Shown piece by piece: positions 1-5,650 of a stretch of 6,342 nt of DNA. A program made the translations under genes and the position numbers. The DNA lies in contig JACPVK010000459.1 of the NCBI GenBank assembly GCA_016191795.1, positions 1-6,342 of the forward strand, in the 5' to 3' direction. This stretch comes from Gammaproteobacteria bacterium (lineage in GTDB: Bacteria; Pseudomonadota; Gammaproteobacteria; SZUA-229). Under the pieces are notes generated by a model. It did no database searches. It was not told the DNA's origin and was given only the letters and a program-made list of their open reading frames with translations. The first letter of the stretch is position 1; each line of letters begins with the position of its first letter.

Positions 1-91
1 CCAACCTGCTCTGGGCGGGACGGCGCGTGGTGGTGGCCGGGTACTGGAACTGATTGACGAGCATGGCGGAGATTTTCTTGCCGTTGAGTAA
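1..91 (+). CDS. mreB: MreB actin-like rod-shape protein, C-terminal end (partial)
   Basis: The window opens inside this gene; codons run from base 2 to the TAA stop at 89-91, leaving 29 residues. The tail contains ARGGGRVLELID followed by EHGGDFLAVE. This matches the end of gammaproteobacterial MreB (ARGGG-[KR]-[AV]-LE-[ML]-ID-x-H), the actin-like ATPase whose membrane filaments guide lateral peptidoglycan synthesis. Complete mreC and mreD follow immediately, the classical operon order, which supports the call. The residues before ARGGG read QPALGGT where E. coli has EDPLTCV; the two align without a gap, so this looks like divergence rather than a frameshift. Only about a tenth of the protein is visible. 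Confidence 0.85.
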   Translation, partial: QPALGGTARGGGRVLELIDEHGGDFLAVE

Positions 92-149
92 TCGGCACTG
101 AGAAATCATAGTGTCTTCAGGTAACATCACCTTGATTAATCTATGTGTT

Positions 150-162
150 TTCACTGTGTGAA
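150..162. repeat. Short inverted repeat in the mreB-mreC gap
   Basis: TTCAC and GTGAA form a perfect 5-base inverted repeat around a 3-base centre, ending 13 bases before the mreC start. The 84-base gap between mreB and mreC holds no gene. The repeat could be a small hairpin in the operon mRNA or an operator half-site pair, but it is too short to exclude chance. No convincing promoter with both hexamers was found in this gap. Confidence 0.2.
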
Positions 163-175
163 TATTTGAGACGTT

Positions 176-1057
176 ATGCAGCCGTTATTTTTGCCAGGTC
201 CTTCTGTCACCTTTCGCGCCATTGTGTTGCTGGCGGCGTCTGTGGTGGTGATGGTGGCCGATCATCGCTGGCAACATCTCGAGTCCATGCGCGGCGTGCT
301 TGAGTCCTACATTATTTATCCTTTGCGTTACACCATTAATTTGCCAATCGATTTTTTTCGCTGGGCTGATCAGGGGCTGTCATCACAGCAGTTTTTGCTG
401 GAGGAAAATGCGCGACTCAAGGAACAGCAATTACGCGCCCAGGTGAGTTTGCAAAAAATCAGTGTGCTGGAACGCGAGAATGATCGTTTGCGTGAAATGC
501 TCGGTGCCCAGCCCAAAGTTGGCGAGCGTATGCTGGTGGCGGAGCTGCTGGTTATCGACCTGGATCCTAATCGGCAGCAGGTGGTCATCAATAAGGGCTC
601 TAACCAGGGTGTGTACATTGGGCAGCCGGTTATTGATGCCTGGGGTGTGATGGGGCAGGTGATACATGTGGCGGATTCTTCTGCCACGGCCATGCTCATA
701 TCTGACCCCAATCACGCCATTCCGGTACAGATCAATCGCAACGAATTGCGCACCACCGCCTTTGGGCTGGGATGTGGTGGTCAGCTCGAATTGCGCCATA
801 TTCCTCACAATGCCGATATCGAGCCGGGTGATTTGCTGGTTACCTCGGGTCTGGGTGGTCGTTTCCCGGCCAATTACCCGGTGGGACGGATTGTGGAAAT
901 CGACAGGCCTGTGGGTGAAACGTTCGCCCGTGTTATTGCGGAGCCGGTAGCGCATCTTGACCGCAGTCGCGAGGTATTGCTGGTATGGCGTGAAGAGGCC
1001 GCCATCATGAACACAGAAATTTCACCGACACAGGGACCCGCCAATGCAGGCAAGTAG
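176..1057 (+). CDS. mreC: MreC rod-shape-determining protein
   Basis: MreC is the bitopic inner-membrane scaffold of the elongasome; its periplasmic part binds PBP2/RodA and links them to MreB and MreD. The 293-residue product has the family layout. A short cytoplasmic N-terminus with the GPS motif (residues 8-10) precedes one membrane segment (about 12-28). A coiled coil spans about 67-109 (LEENARLKEQ, LERENDRLREML), then comes the beta-rich periplasmic domain (about 115-272). Typical motifs are NKGSNQGVYIGQPV at 139-152 and GDLLVTSGLGGRFP at 218-231. The protein stops about 20 residues after the beta domain and lacks the long Pro/Gln-rich tail of E. coli MreC (about 367 residues). The start at 176 has only a weak upstream GAG (168-170) but fits the family N-terminus. 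The gene lies 84 bases after mreB and overlaps mreD by 14 bases. Confidence 0.96.
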   Translation: MQPLFLPGPSVTFRAIVLLAASVVVMVADHRWQHLESMRGVLESYIIYPLRYTINLPIDFFRWADQGLSSQQFLLEENARLKEQQLRAQVSLQKISVLERENDRLREMLGAQPKVGERMLVAELLVIDLDPNRQQVVINKGSNQGVYIGQPVIDAWGVMGQVIHVADSSATAMLISDPNHAIPVQINRNELRTTAFGLGCGGQLELRHIPHNADIEPGDLLVTSGLGGRFPANYPVGRIVEIDRPVGETFARVIAEPVAHLDRSREVLLVWREEAAIMNTEISPTQGPANAGK

Positions 1058-1538
1058 ATGTTATCGCGTGGTCGTACCCACGATGCTGTTTTCACTCATG
1101 CTGGTGTTGCTGCCGTTACCGGAATGGGCGCATGCCTTCCGGCCAGACTGGGTCACCCTGTTTATGATTTACTGGGCGATGGCGATGCCGGAATTTGTGG
1201 GTCTGTTGATGGCCTGGATATTCGGGCTACTGCTGGATGTGGCACAGGGTACCATTCTTGGCCAGCATGCACTGGGACTGGTGCTGGTGATCTGGCTTGT
1301 ACAAATGACCTATTTGCGTATTCGAGTAGCCTCCCTGATACAGCAGGCACTGGTGATTTTTGTGTTACTGCTGGCCAAGTTATTACTTACTTTATGGGTG
1401 AGTGGCCTGGTGGGGCAGGCGCCGGAAAATATCACCCTGTATTTATTGCCGAGTGTTACCGGTGCGTTAATCTGGCCCTGGCTGTTTATTGTGTTACGCG
1501 ATATTCGGCGCCGTTATACCCTTACCAATCGTTTTTAG
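1044..1538 (+). CDS. mreD: MreD rod-shape-determining membrane protein
   Basis: MreD is the polytopic inner-membrane partner of MreC in the cell-elongation complex. The 164-residue product has the family's usual length and is very hydrophobic, with about five or six membrane spans (roughly 8-26, 36-65 possibly as two, 70-92, 97-122, 130-151). Family features include FRPDWV at 32-37 and GLLLDVAQGTILGQHAL at 61-77, the conserved G-x-x-x-D-x-x-x-G-x-x-x-G segment. It ends in a basic cytosolic tail (RDIRRRYTLTNR). The start at 1044 lies inside the end of mreC (14-base overlap), with GGGA at 1033-1036 as a reasonable ribosome-binding site, so translation is probably coupled. Gammaproteobacterial mreD is often followed by maf and rng; here the next gene is convergent. 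Confidence 0.95.
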   Translation: MQASRCYRVVVPTMLFSLMLVLLPLPEWAHAFRPDWVTLFMIYWAMAMPEFVGLLMAWIFGLLLDVAQGTILGQHALGLVLVIWLVQMTYLRIRVASLIQQALVIFVLLLAKLLLTLWVSGLVGQAPENITLYLLPSVTGALIWPWLFIVLRDIRRRYTLTNRF

Positions 1539-1556
1539 TCGCGTGCGATTTCCCGG

Positions 1557-3032
1557 TTAATCTACCGAAACAGTTCGTTCCCTCGCCCATAACCGCAGGC
1601 TTGCGATGTCCTCGGCCATGACCACTGATAGAGGTCGGGTACGGCTGATTTCATCGAGTAGCATTTGGGTATCGATGGCTTTTCTGGTGTGGTGGTGATG
1701 GTAGGTTATGGCGACGATAACCTGCTCAATTTCGGCGCCTGAAAATCCGGCACTGGCCTTTGTCAAAGCGGGCATGTCCAGCGTGTTGAAAGGAATGCCG
1801 CGTCTGGCCAGATGAATATGAAAAATCTGTGTGCGTATCGCATCACCGGGCAGGTCTACAAAAAATATTTCGTCCAGTCGGCCTTTGCGAATCAATTCTG
1901 GCGGCAATATATCGATCTGGTTGGCTGTGGCAACTATAAAAACCGGGTGCGTGTTTTCAGCCATCCAGGTGAGCAAGGTGCCCAGCATGCGGCGTGATGT
2001 ACCCTCGTCCTCATCACCGGAAGCTATGCCTTTTTCCAGTTCATCGATCCATAACACACACGGTGCCATGACTTCTGCGGTGTGCAGCGCCTGTCGCAAA
2101 TTACGTTCTGTTTCACCAATATACTTGTTGTAAAGCTGGCCGAAATCGAGCCGCAATAACGGCACTCCCCAGATACCCGGCACCGCCTTGGCAGCCAGGC
2201 TTTTGCCACAACCCTGGACACCCAGCAATAAAATACCTTTTGGACGATCAAGACGGTGATTGCCAGCATCGCCAGCAAAGGCAGTTTGTCTTTGGAGTAG
2301 CCAGTTTTTCAACTTTTCCATGCCGCCTACATCCGAGAATTGTTGCGTGTCGTATTCAAACGACAAGGTGCTGTCACGGTTGAGCAAACGGTATTTGGCC
2401 TGCATGACTTCCGGCAGGTCAGATTCGGTAATGGCACCGTCGTTAATAATGGCGTTTCGTATCAGGCGTTTGGCGTCGCTGAGGCTTAATCCGGATAAAT
2501 TTTTGATCATGCGGTCGAGCGTGGGGCGGTCGGTGCGCACTTTTTGTCCGGTTTGTTGCTGCCAGGCCTGGGCTTCAGTTTTTATCAGCTGTTCGAGCTC
2601 TGAAGTGTTCGGCAGGCGCAACCTGTAGAGCACCGACAGGCGAGACAAGCTGTCTGGTAATTGCGAGTGATGACTGATCAGGATCAGTTTGCCGTGATTA
2701 CCATCAAACTGCATGGCGATTTCTTTTAGCAGACGTATATTGACCGGGTCATTTAGCCAGGGATCAAAATCCAGCAGGGCGTAAAGCCCCTGTAAACCGG
2801 AAGATTTGATATGGCGCAGCACATCCTGCGCAGCCGCGATGTGCTTCTGGGCGCCCAGGTCGATATCGATACGATGCAGGCCATCAGTGGCCGTCCACTG
2901 GAACAGGGGCAGTGTAGATTTAACCGCAATCCTCAGTAGATGATCGAGTGCCTGGCGTTCCTCAAACGATTCAATGGCAATGATGGGTGTGTGCCCGCGA
3001 ATTAAAAAATCGAGATCATTCTGGTCGGTCAT
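1557..3032 (-). CDS. Ycf46-type AAA+ ATPase
   Basis: This 491-residue AAA+ protein resembles Ycf46, known from cyanobacteria and red-algal plastids, in length and layout. Residues about 5-200 form the N-terminal region, starting with LDFLIRGHTPIIAI. They look like a degenerate first AAA fold without a P-loop: a Walker-B-like LLDFD at 86-90 and a strand LILISHHSQLP at 116-126. The FSDVGGMEKLKNWL motif at 232-245 opens the active AAA module. That module has Walker A GVQGCGKS (271-278), Walker B VLWIDE (326-331), sensor-1 asparagine in ATAN (368-371), arginines of the second region of homology in IRKGRLDE (R382, R385) and the lid motif FSGAEIE (430-436). All residues for ATP hydrolysis are present. 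No signal peptide or membrane span is seen, so it is probably cytosolic. No clear Shine-Dalgarno precedes the start, chosen because LDxLIR lies near the start of family members. The substrate is unknown. It converges on mreD (18-base gap) and diverges from the gene at 3078. Confidence 0.88.
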   Translation of the reverse strand: MTDQNDLDFLIRGHTPIIAIESFEERQALDHLLRIAVKSTLPLFQWTATDGLHRIDIDLGAQKHIAAAQDVLRHIKSSGLQGLYALLDFDPWLNDPVNIRLLKEIAMQFDGNHGKLILISHHSQLPDSLSRLSVLYRLRLPNTSELEQLIKTEAQAWQQQTGQKVRTDRPTLDRMIKNLSGLSLSDAKRLIRNAIINDGAITESDLPEVMQAKYRLLNRDSTLSFEYDTQQFSDVGGMEKLKNWLLQRQTAFAGDAGNHRLDRPKGILLLGVQGCGKSLAAKAVPGIWGVPLLRLDFGQLYNKYIGETERNLRQALHTAEVMAPCVLWIDELEKGIASGDEDEGTSRRMLGTLLTWMAENTHPVFIVATANQIDILPPELIRKGRLDEIFFVDLPGDAIRTQIFHIHLARRGIPFNTLDMPALTKASAGFSGAEIEQVIVAITYHHHHTRKAIDTQMLLDEISRTRPLSVVMAEDIASLRLWARERTVSVD

Positions 3033-3054
3033 GAGCGAATTGCTGTTGAGTGGA

Positions 3055-3060
3055 TATAAT
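3055..3060 (+). promoter_or_regulatory. Candidate -10 box in the 45-base divergent intergenic region
   Basis: A perfect TATAAT lies between the two divergent ATPase-like genes. The best -35 at normal spacing is poor (ATGAGC at 3031-3036, 18-base spacer) and would overlap the start codon of the minus-strand gene. Transcription would begin near 3067, giving a leader of only about 11 bases before the start at 3078. On the minus strand a weak pair (TTGAGT-17-CATGAT) lies inside the start of the plus-strand gene. Both promoters would have to overlap coding sequence, so expression of the two genes may be mutually exclusive or jointly controlled; this is inference. Confidence 0.3.
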
Positions 3061-3077
3061 GGAAGATATTAATCATC

Positions 3078-3965
3078 ATGGCTGATCCGATGTTAGCACT
3101 CAAAGAAAAACTCGCCGAATTTGGTTATGACTCACAGGAGAATCATGACTATGCCGTGCAATGTTATCTCACAAATCCCACCCTGCATGTGCGTTGCCTG
3201 AATATTGAAGGGGATGCCGGGCGACGACGCACGGCTTTTTCGCATGCGCTGGCGCAGGCGCTAGAAGCGAATCATGTGTTGTATTTTGAGTTTGGTGCCG
3301 AGCCTCAAAAGCCGCAATTTGTCAGGGTTCAGGCAGGTGAAGAGGTGGTGGCAGAGCCGCCGACATCCGGTTTTGATCGCATCATGACCGAAGCATGTGC
3401 GCTTAGCGAAGCTGAAAAGACGGTGTTGATCATTGATCAGATGCATAAGGCGCCATTTCGTGAGCACATCAGGTTGTACGAATTTATCAAGAGTAATGTC
3501 TGGTCGTATAGCGACGTACGTTTTTTCGCCAATGTATCCAATCTGCAAATACATATGATTTCTGATGAGCCTATTTACCATTCACTACAGCAACACAGCT
3601 TCAAAATTCGTGTGGGAGCCAATACACAGGAAAGCGGATTCCCGATGCTGGCTGATGTGGGCCTGGATGAGGGCAGTGTTGTCTGGCTGAATGCCTTGAA
3701 TAAATTACTGGAACAGCTTGGTGTGTCACCGTCACTTCAACAATACCGTCGTTTGGTATTCGATGTTGCTAACTACGTACGTAGCCGCGAACAATTACGC
3801 ATTTCAATATTTGGCTGGATAGAGAATGTTGATTACAACCGGCTCGCTGCTCGCGTTACGGAGCCTTTTCTGGATGAGGTGTTACATGCCTTGCTGACAA
3901 GCATGAGCGTGCACGAGGAAATCGAGTTGATAACCGATCCGCAAGAAGCTCCCCCATACGGGTGA
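3078..3965 (+). CDS. Unrecognised protein with a degenerate AAA+/P-loop domain (probable pseudo-ATPase)
   Basis: I do not recognise a named family. The 295-residue product has no signal peptide or membrane span, so it is probably cytosolic. Its first 180 residues follow an AAA+ core in order, with altered key residues. A Walker-A-like GDAGRRRT (45-52) has arginine in place of the lysine and of the last glycine. It is followed by a helix FSHALAQALEA like that after a P-loop. A Walker-B-like TVLIIDQMHKAP (115-126) keeps Asp120 but has Gln121 for the catalytic Glu. VRFFANVSNL (147-156) resembles a sensor-1 strand, and EPIYHSLQQHSFKIRV (164-179) sits where MoxR or dynein-like ATPases carry an arginine finger, with His for the usual Arg. 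Residues 195-280 look like a helical lid or partner-binding region. It is divergent from the Ycf46-type ATPase. Start 3078 follows GGAAG (3061-3065) at a long spacing of 12 bases. It could instead be a non-AAA P-loop relative. Confidence 0.7.
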   Translation: MADPMLALKEKLAEFGYDSQENHDYAVQCYLTNPTLHVRCLNIEGDAGRRRTAFSHALAQALEANHVLYFEFGAEPQKPQFVRVQAGEEVVAEPPTSGFDRIMTEACALSEAEKTVLIIDQMHKAPFREHIRLYEFIKSNVWSYSDVRFFANVSNLQIHMISDEPIYHSLQQHSFKIRVGANTQESGFPMLADVGLDEGSVVWLNALNKLLEQLGVSPSLQQYRRLVFDVANYVRSREQLRISIFGWIENVDYNRLAARVTEPFLDEVLHALLTSMSVHEEIELITDPQEAPPYG

Positions 3966-4030
3966 AAATTTCCAACCATTTGTCAGATATACAACCTGGT
4001 CATCGTTAAACCGGGAATTACACCTATGTA

Positions 4031-4056
4031 TTGACTAAATAAGCCTTTGCTAGAAT
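4031..4056 (+). promoter_or_regulatory. Candidate extended -10 promoter for the paralogue pair
   Basis: TGC-TAGAAT at 4048-4056 is a good extended -10 element, with TTGACT at 4031-4036 upstream. The 14-base spacer is short for a normal -35, so the extended -10 would have to do most of the work. Transcription from about 4063 would leave a leader of about 140 bases before the gene at 4203. The rest of the gap (3966-4202) holds no gene. It contains a modest hairpin (CCTGGT 3995-4000 with ACCGGG 4010-4015, one G-T pair) without a following T-run, so it is not a typical terminator of the upstream gene. Confidence 0.35.
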
Positions 4057-4202
4057 AGACATGTAACCTGGTGCCCTGTGATAAGCTAAATGCTTGAAAT
4101 ATCTGAAACTGGCTGGCAGGGGGAATTCTGTGACCTGATTAACATTGGGTTGAACTTATAGCTATTACACTCTTTTTCGAATACGAGTTGGTGGATCGAT
4201 CT

Positions 4203-4565
4203 ATGCAAAATATCCAGCAGGCTTTAGCAAAACAATCTTTGCGAGATGTCAGCAGTACTGCACGCTTGTTTAATTTTAGTCGTCCAGTATTCATGACAGA
4301 TGCCGTTTGGCAGGATTGTGTTGAGATGGCAGAGCATGTTGGCCAGATGGATGAGCTGGCTGTATTACAGCGTCTAAGACATGTTTTATTCATGGCTTCC
4401 AGTGCACTGCACGGACGTGTAAAAGATCTGGAGTGTGAGTTTCGAATTCACCGTGTACCTAACCACAAACAGTCGCGTTATCCTGAGGCAACCACCCTGA
4501 TGTTGGTGGCCGCACATGATTCAGGTAATCAGCCTGTTATTACTATCAAGCACCCGGATGAATAG
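4203..4565 (+). CDS. Small protein resembling DUF6573, first tandem copy
   Basis: The 120-residue soluble protein has no known catalytic motif. Its pattern recalls a family I know mainly from plasmids and phages (DUF6573, number from memory): a D-V-S-x-T-A-R start (16-21), a hydrophobic RPVFMTDAVWQDCVE stretch (27-41), a central helix LQRLRHVLFMASSALHGR (55-72), a strand FRIHRVP (80-86) and the terminal strand PVITIKHPDE (111-120). Members of that family have the same V-W-x-D-C-V, V-L-[FW]-M-A and E/Q-PVITI-x-x-P blocks. The function is unknown. I chose ATG 4203 because GGTGGA at 4190-4195 lies 7 bases upstream; in-frame TTG 4188 and GTG 4191 are possible but would destroy that spacing. The next gene overlaps this stop by 8 bases and is a paralogue. 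Confidence 0.75.
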   Translation: MQNIQQALAKQSLRDVSSTARLFNFSRPVFMTDAVWQDCVEMAEHVGQMDELAVLQRLRHVLFMASSALHGRVKDLECEFRIHRVPNHKQSRYPEATTLMLVAAHDSGNQPVITIKHPDE

Positions 4566-4968
4566 AACCAACACAGTATCTGCAATGCACTCTGATGATG
4601 ATTGCCAATTTGTAACCGCCGAGAATCCCGACCTCAGGGATGTCACCAGTACGGCGCGTCTATTTAATTTCAGGCGGCCTGTTTATATGACGACAGAAGT
4701 CTGGAAAGACTGCGTAGACTTGAGCGCAGCCGAAGAAAAATCCTTCGACGAATTAACTGTATTGCAACGCCTGCGGCACGTTTTGTTTATGGCAGCCAGT
4801 GCCTTGCATGGTCGTAGTGAAGATCTGCAGTATGATTTTCGAGTTTATCGGGTGCCTAACGAGGCGGTAGCGGGCAGGCGCCAGCCAGAACCGGTAACAT
4901 TGAATCTGACTGCTCACCGGGATAAGCATAATCGTCCGGTTATCACCATTCGTTTTCCGGACGCATAG
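4558..4968 (+). CDS. Small protein resembling DUF6573, second tandem copy
   Basis: This 136-residue paralogue of the preceding gene shares more than half of its residues by eye. Nearly identical blocks include STARLFNF (31-38), VLQRLRHVLFMA (68-79) and SALHGR (81-86), and both end in PVITI followed by a PD motif (PVITIRFPDA, 127-136). It differs by a longer, Asp-rich N-terminus and a variable loop at about 101-112 (NEAVAGRRQPEP). The start is taken at ATG 4558, which overlaps the upstream stop (ATGAATAG) and suggests translational coupling, since there is no Shine-Dalgarno. ATG 4585 is an alternative giving 127 residues. An upstream in-frame ATG at 4516 is less likely because it would overlap the first copy by 50 bases. 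Function is unknown; the variable loop and N-terminus may mark divergence after duplication. Confidence 0.74.
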   Translation: MNRTNTVSAMHSDDDCQFVTAENPDLRDVTSTARLFNFRRPVYMTTEVWKDCVDLSAAEEKSFDELTVLQRLRHVLFMAASALHGRSEDLQYDFRVYRVPNEAVAGRRQPEPVTLNLTAHRDKHNRPVITIRFPDA

Positions 4969-5081
4969 TCATTAGTGTGACCTGTGTAGTAGATCAGATT
5001 AATAAATGCGTATAGATTCTGGCCGTAAGCACTTAGATTTATTTGTGGCTCCAAATCAATTTCCTTGATGGTTATTAATTA

Positions 5082-5591
5082 ATGAAAAATATCTTGTCCA
5101 TGAGTTTTTTTAGCCGCCAGAAAGCAGCGGCTGCGTCCGACGGTTCTGCGGGATCTGGCTTGTCAAAAATTTCTGATTCGGTTGCATTCAAGGGGCTGAC
5201 AGTGCTACTCGTTGATGATTCACGCACCCAGCTTTATGCCATGGAAAAAATGCTTAATGCAGCTGGTATTCTGACTCTCACGGCAGAAAATGGTAAACAG
5301 GGTATATTGATGGCTCGCCACAAGCGGCCGGATGTCATTCTGATGGATATAGTTATGCCTGAAATCAACGGTTTTCAGGCAACAAGATATCTGACACGTC
5401 ATGAAGACACGGCGCATATTCCAATTATCATTATAAGTGGTTCCAATCAGGAGTCCGACAAGGCATGGGGTTTAAAGCTCGGCGCCCGTGATTTCATGCA
5501 CAAACCGGTTAACAAGGATGAGTTGTTTGAGAAGCTGGGGGTGCTGATTAACGAACGCAGTATGAGTGAGCGCGCCAAGCACGCCAGTTGA
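5082..5591 (+). CDS. PilH-like single-domain response regulator with N-terminal extension
   Basis: This is a CheY-type receiver without an output domain. The receiver (about 38-158) has the acidic pair Asp45-Asp46 (LLVDDS), phospho-acceptor Asp89 (VILMDIVMP), Ser119 (IIIISG) and the conserved Lys141-Pro142 (MHKPV). The block MDIVMPEINGFQATRYLT and the later DKAWGLKLGARDFMHKPV are very close to PilH of Pseudomonas twitching-motility systems, a phosphate-accepting regulator of type IV pilus retraction or cAMP signalling. PilH is about 121 residues; here 35-40 extra N-terminal residues rich in Ala, Ser and Gly precede the receiver. The start at 5082 lacks a clear Shine-Dalgarno, and ATG 5100 (MSFFSRQK) is an equally plausible start. 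No pil chemosensory genes lie nearby, so its kinase must be encoded elsewhere. The 113-base gap upstream shows no convincing promoter. A strong terminator follows. Confidence 0.88.
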   Translation: MKNILSMSFFSRQKAAAASDGSAGSGLSKISDSVAFKGLTVLLVDDSRTQLYAMEKMLNAAGILTLTAENGKQGILMARHKRPDVILMDIVMPEINGFQATRYLTRHEDTAHIPIIIISGSNQESDKAWGLKLGARDFMHKPVNKDELFEKLGVLINERSMSERAKHAS

Positions 5592-5612
5592 TTCCAGGAT
5601 TCGGTAAGTTGT

Positions 5613-5641
5613 AAAAAAGAGGGTATTAACCCTCTTTTTTT
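5613..5641. terminator. Bidirectional Rho-independent terminator
   Basis: A perfect 12-base-pair stem, AAAAAAGAGGGT (5613-5624) with ACCCTCTTTTTT (5629-5640), closes on the 4-base loop ATTA. A T-run follows on the plus strand, and the A-run on the other side gives a T-run on the minus strand. The hairpin lies 21 bases after the response-regulator stop and 10 bases past the coq7 stop, between convergent genes, so it can end transcription from both sides. Confidence 0.93.
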
Positions 5642-5650
5642 ATTTCCGAA

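Noticed and set aside
431..955. Minus-strand open frame of 174 codons opposite mreC
   Set aside because: It lies wholly antisense to a clear MreC, has a His/Arg/Thr-rich shadow composition and no recognisable motif.
1539..1556. TCGC-GT-GCGA mini-palindrome between mreD and the convergent ATPase gene
   Set aside because: A 4-base stem with a 2-base loop and no T-run cannot be called a terminator.
1058..1621. Plus-strand open frame of 187 codons overlapping mreD
   Set aside because: It is a shifted frame over mreD with Gly/Ala/Cys-rich, domain-free composition; MreD is unmistakable in the other frame.
2260..2628. Plus-strand open frame of 122 codons opposite the Ycf46-type gene
   Set aside because: Ser/Cys-rich antisense shadow of a well-supported AAA+ coding region.
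3059..3085. Eight-codon mini open frame (MEDINHHG) overlapping the start of the gene at 3078
   Set aside because: Too short, and its start falls within the candidate -10 box, so it would not be transcribed from that promoter.
3261..3581. Minus-strand open frame of 106 codons opposite the pseudo-ATPase gene
   Set aside because: No motif and fully antisense; the plus-strand frame is longer and shows AAA-like order.
3993..4072. Direct repeat of AACCTGGT at 3993-4000 and 4065-4072
   Set aside because: Eight bases twice in a gap of over 200 bases is within chance, with no third copy or flanking symmetry.
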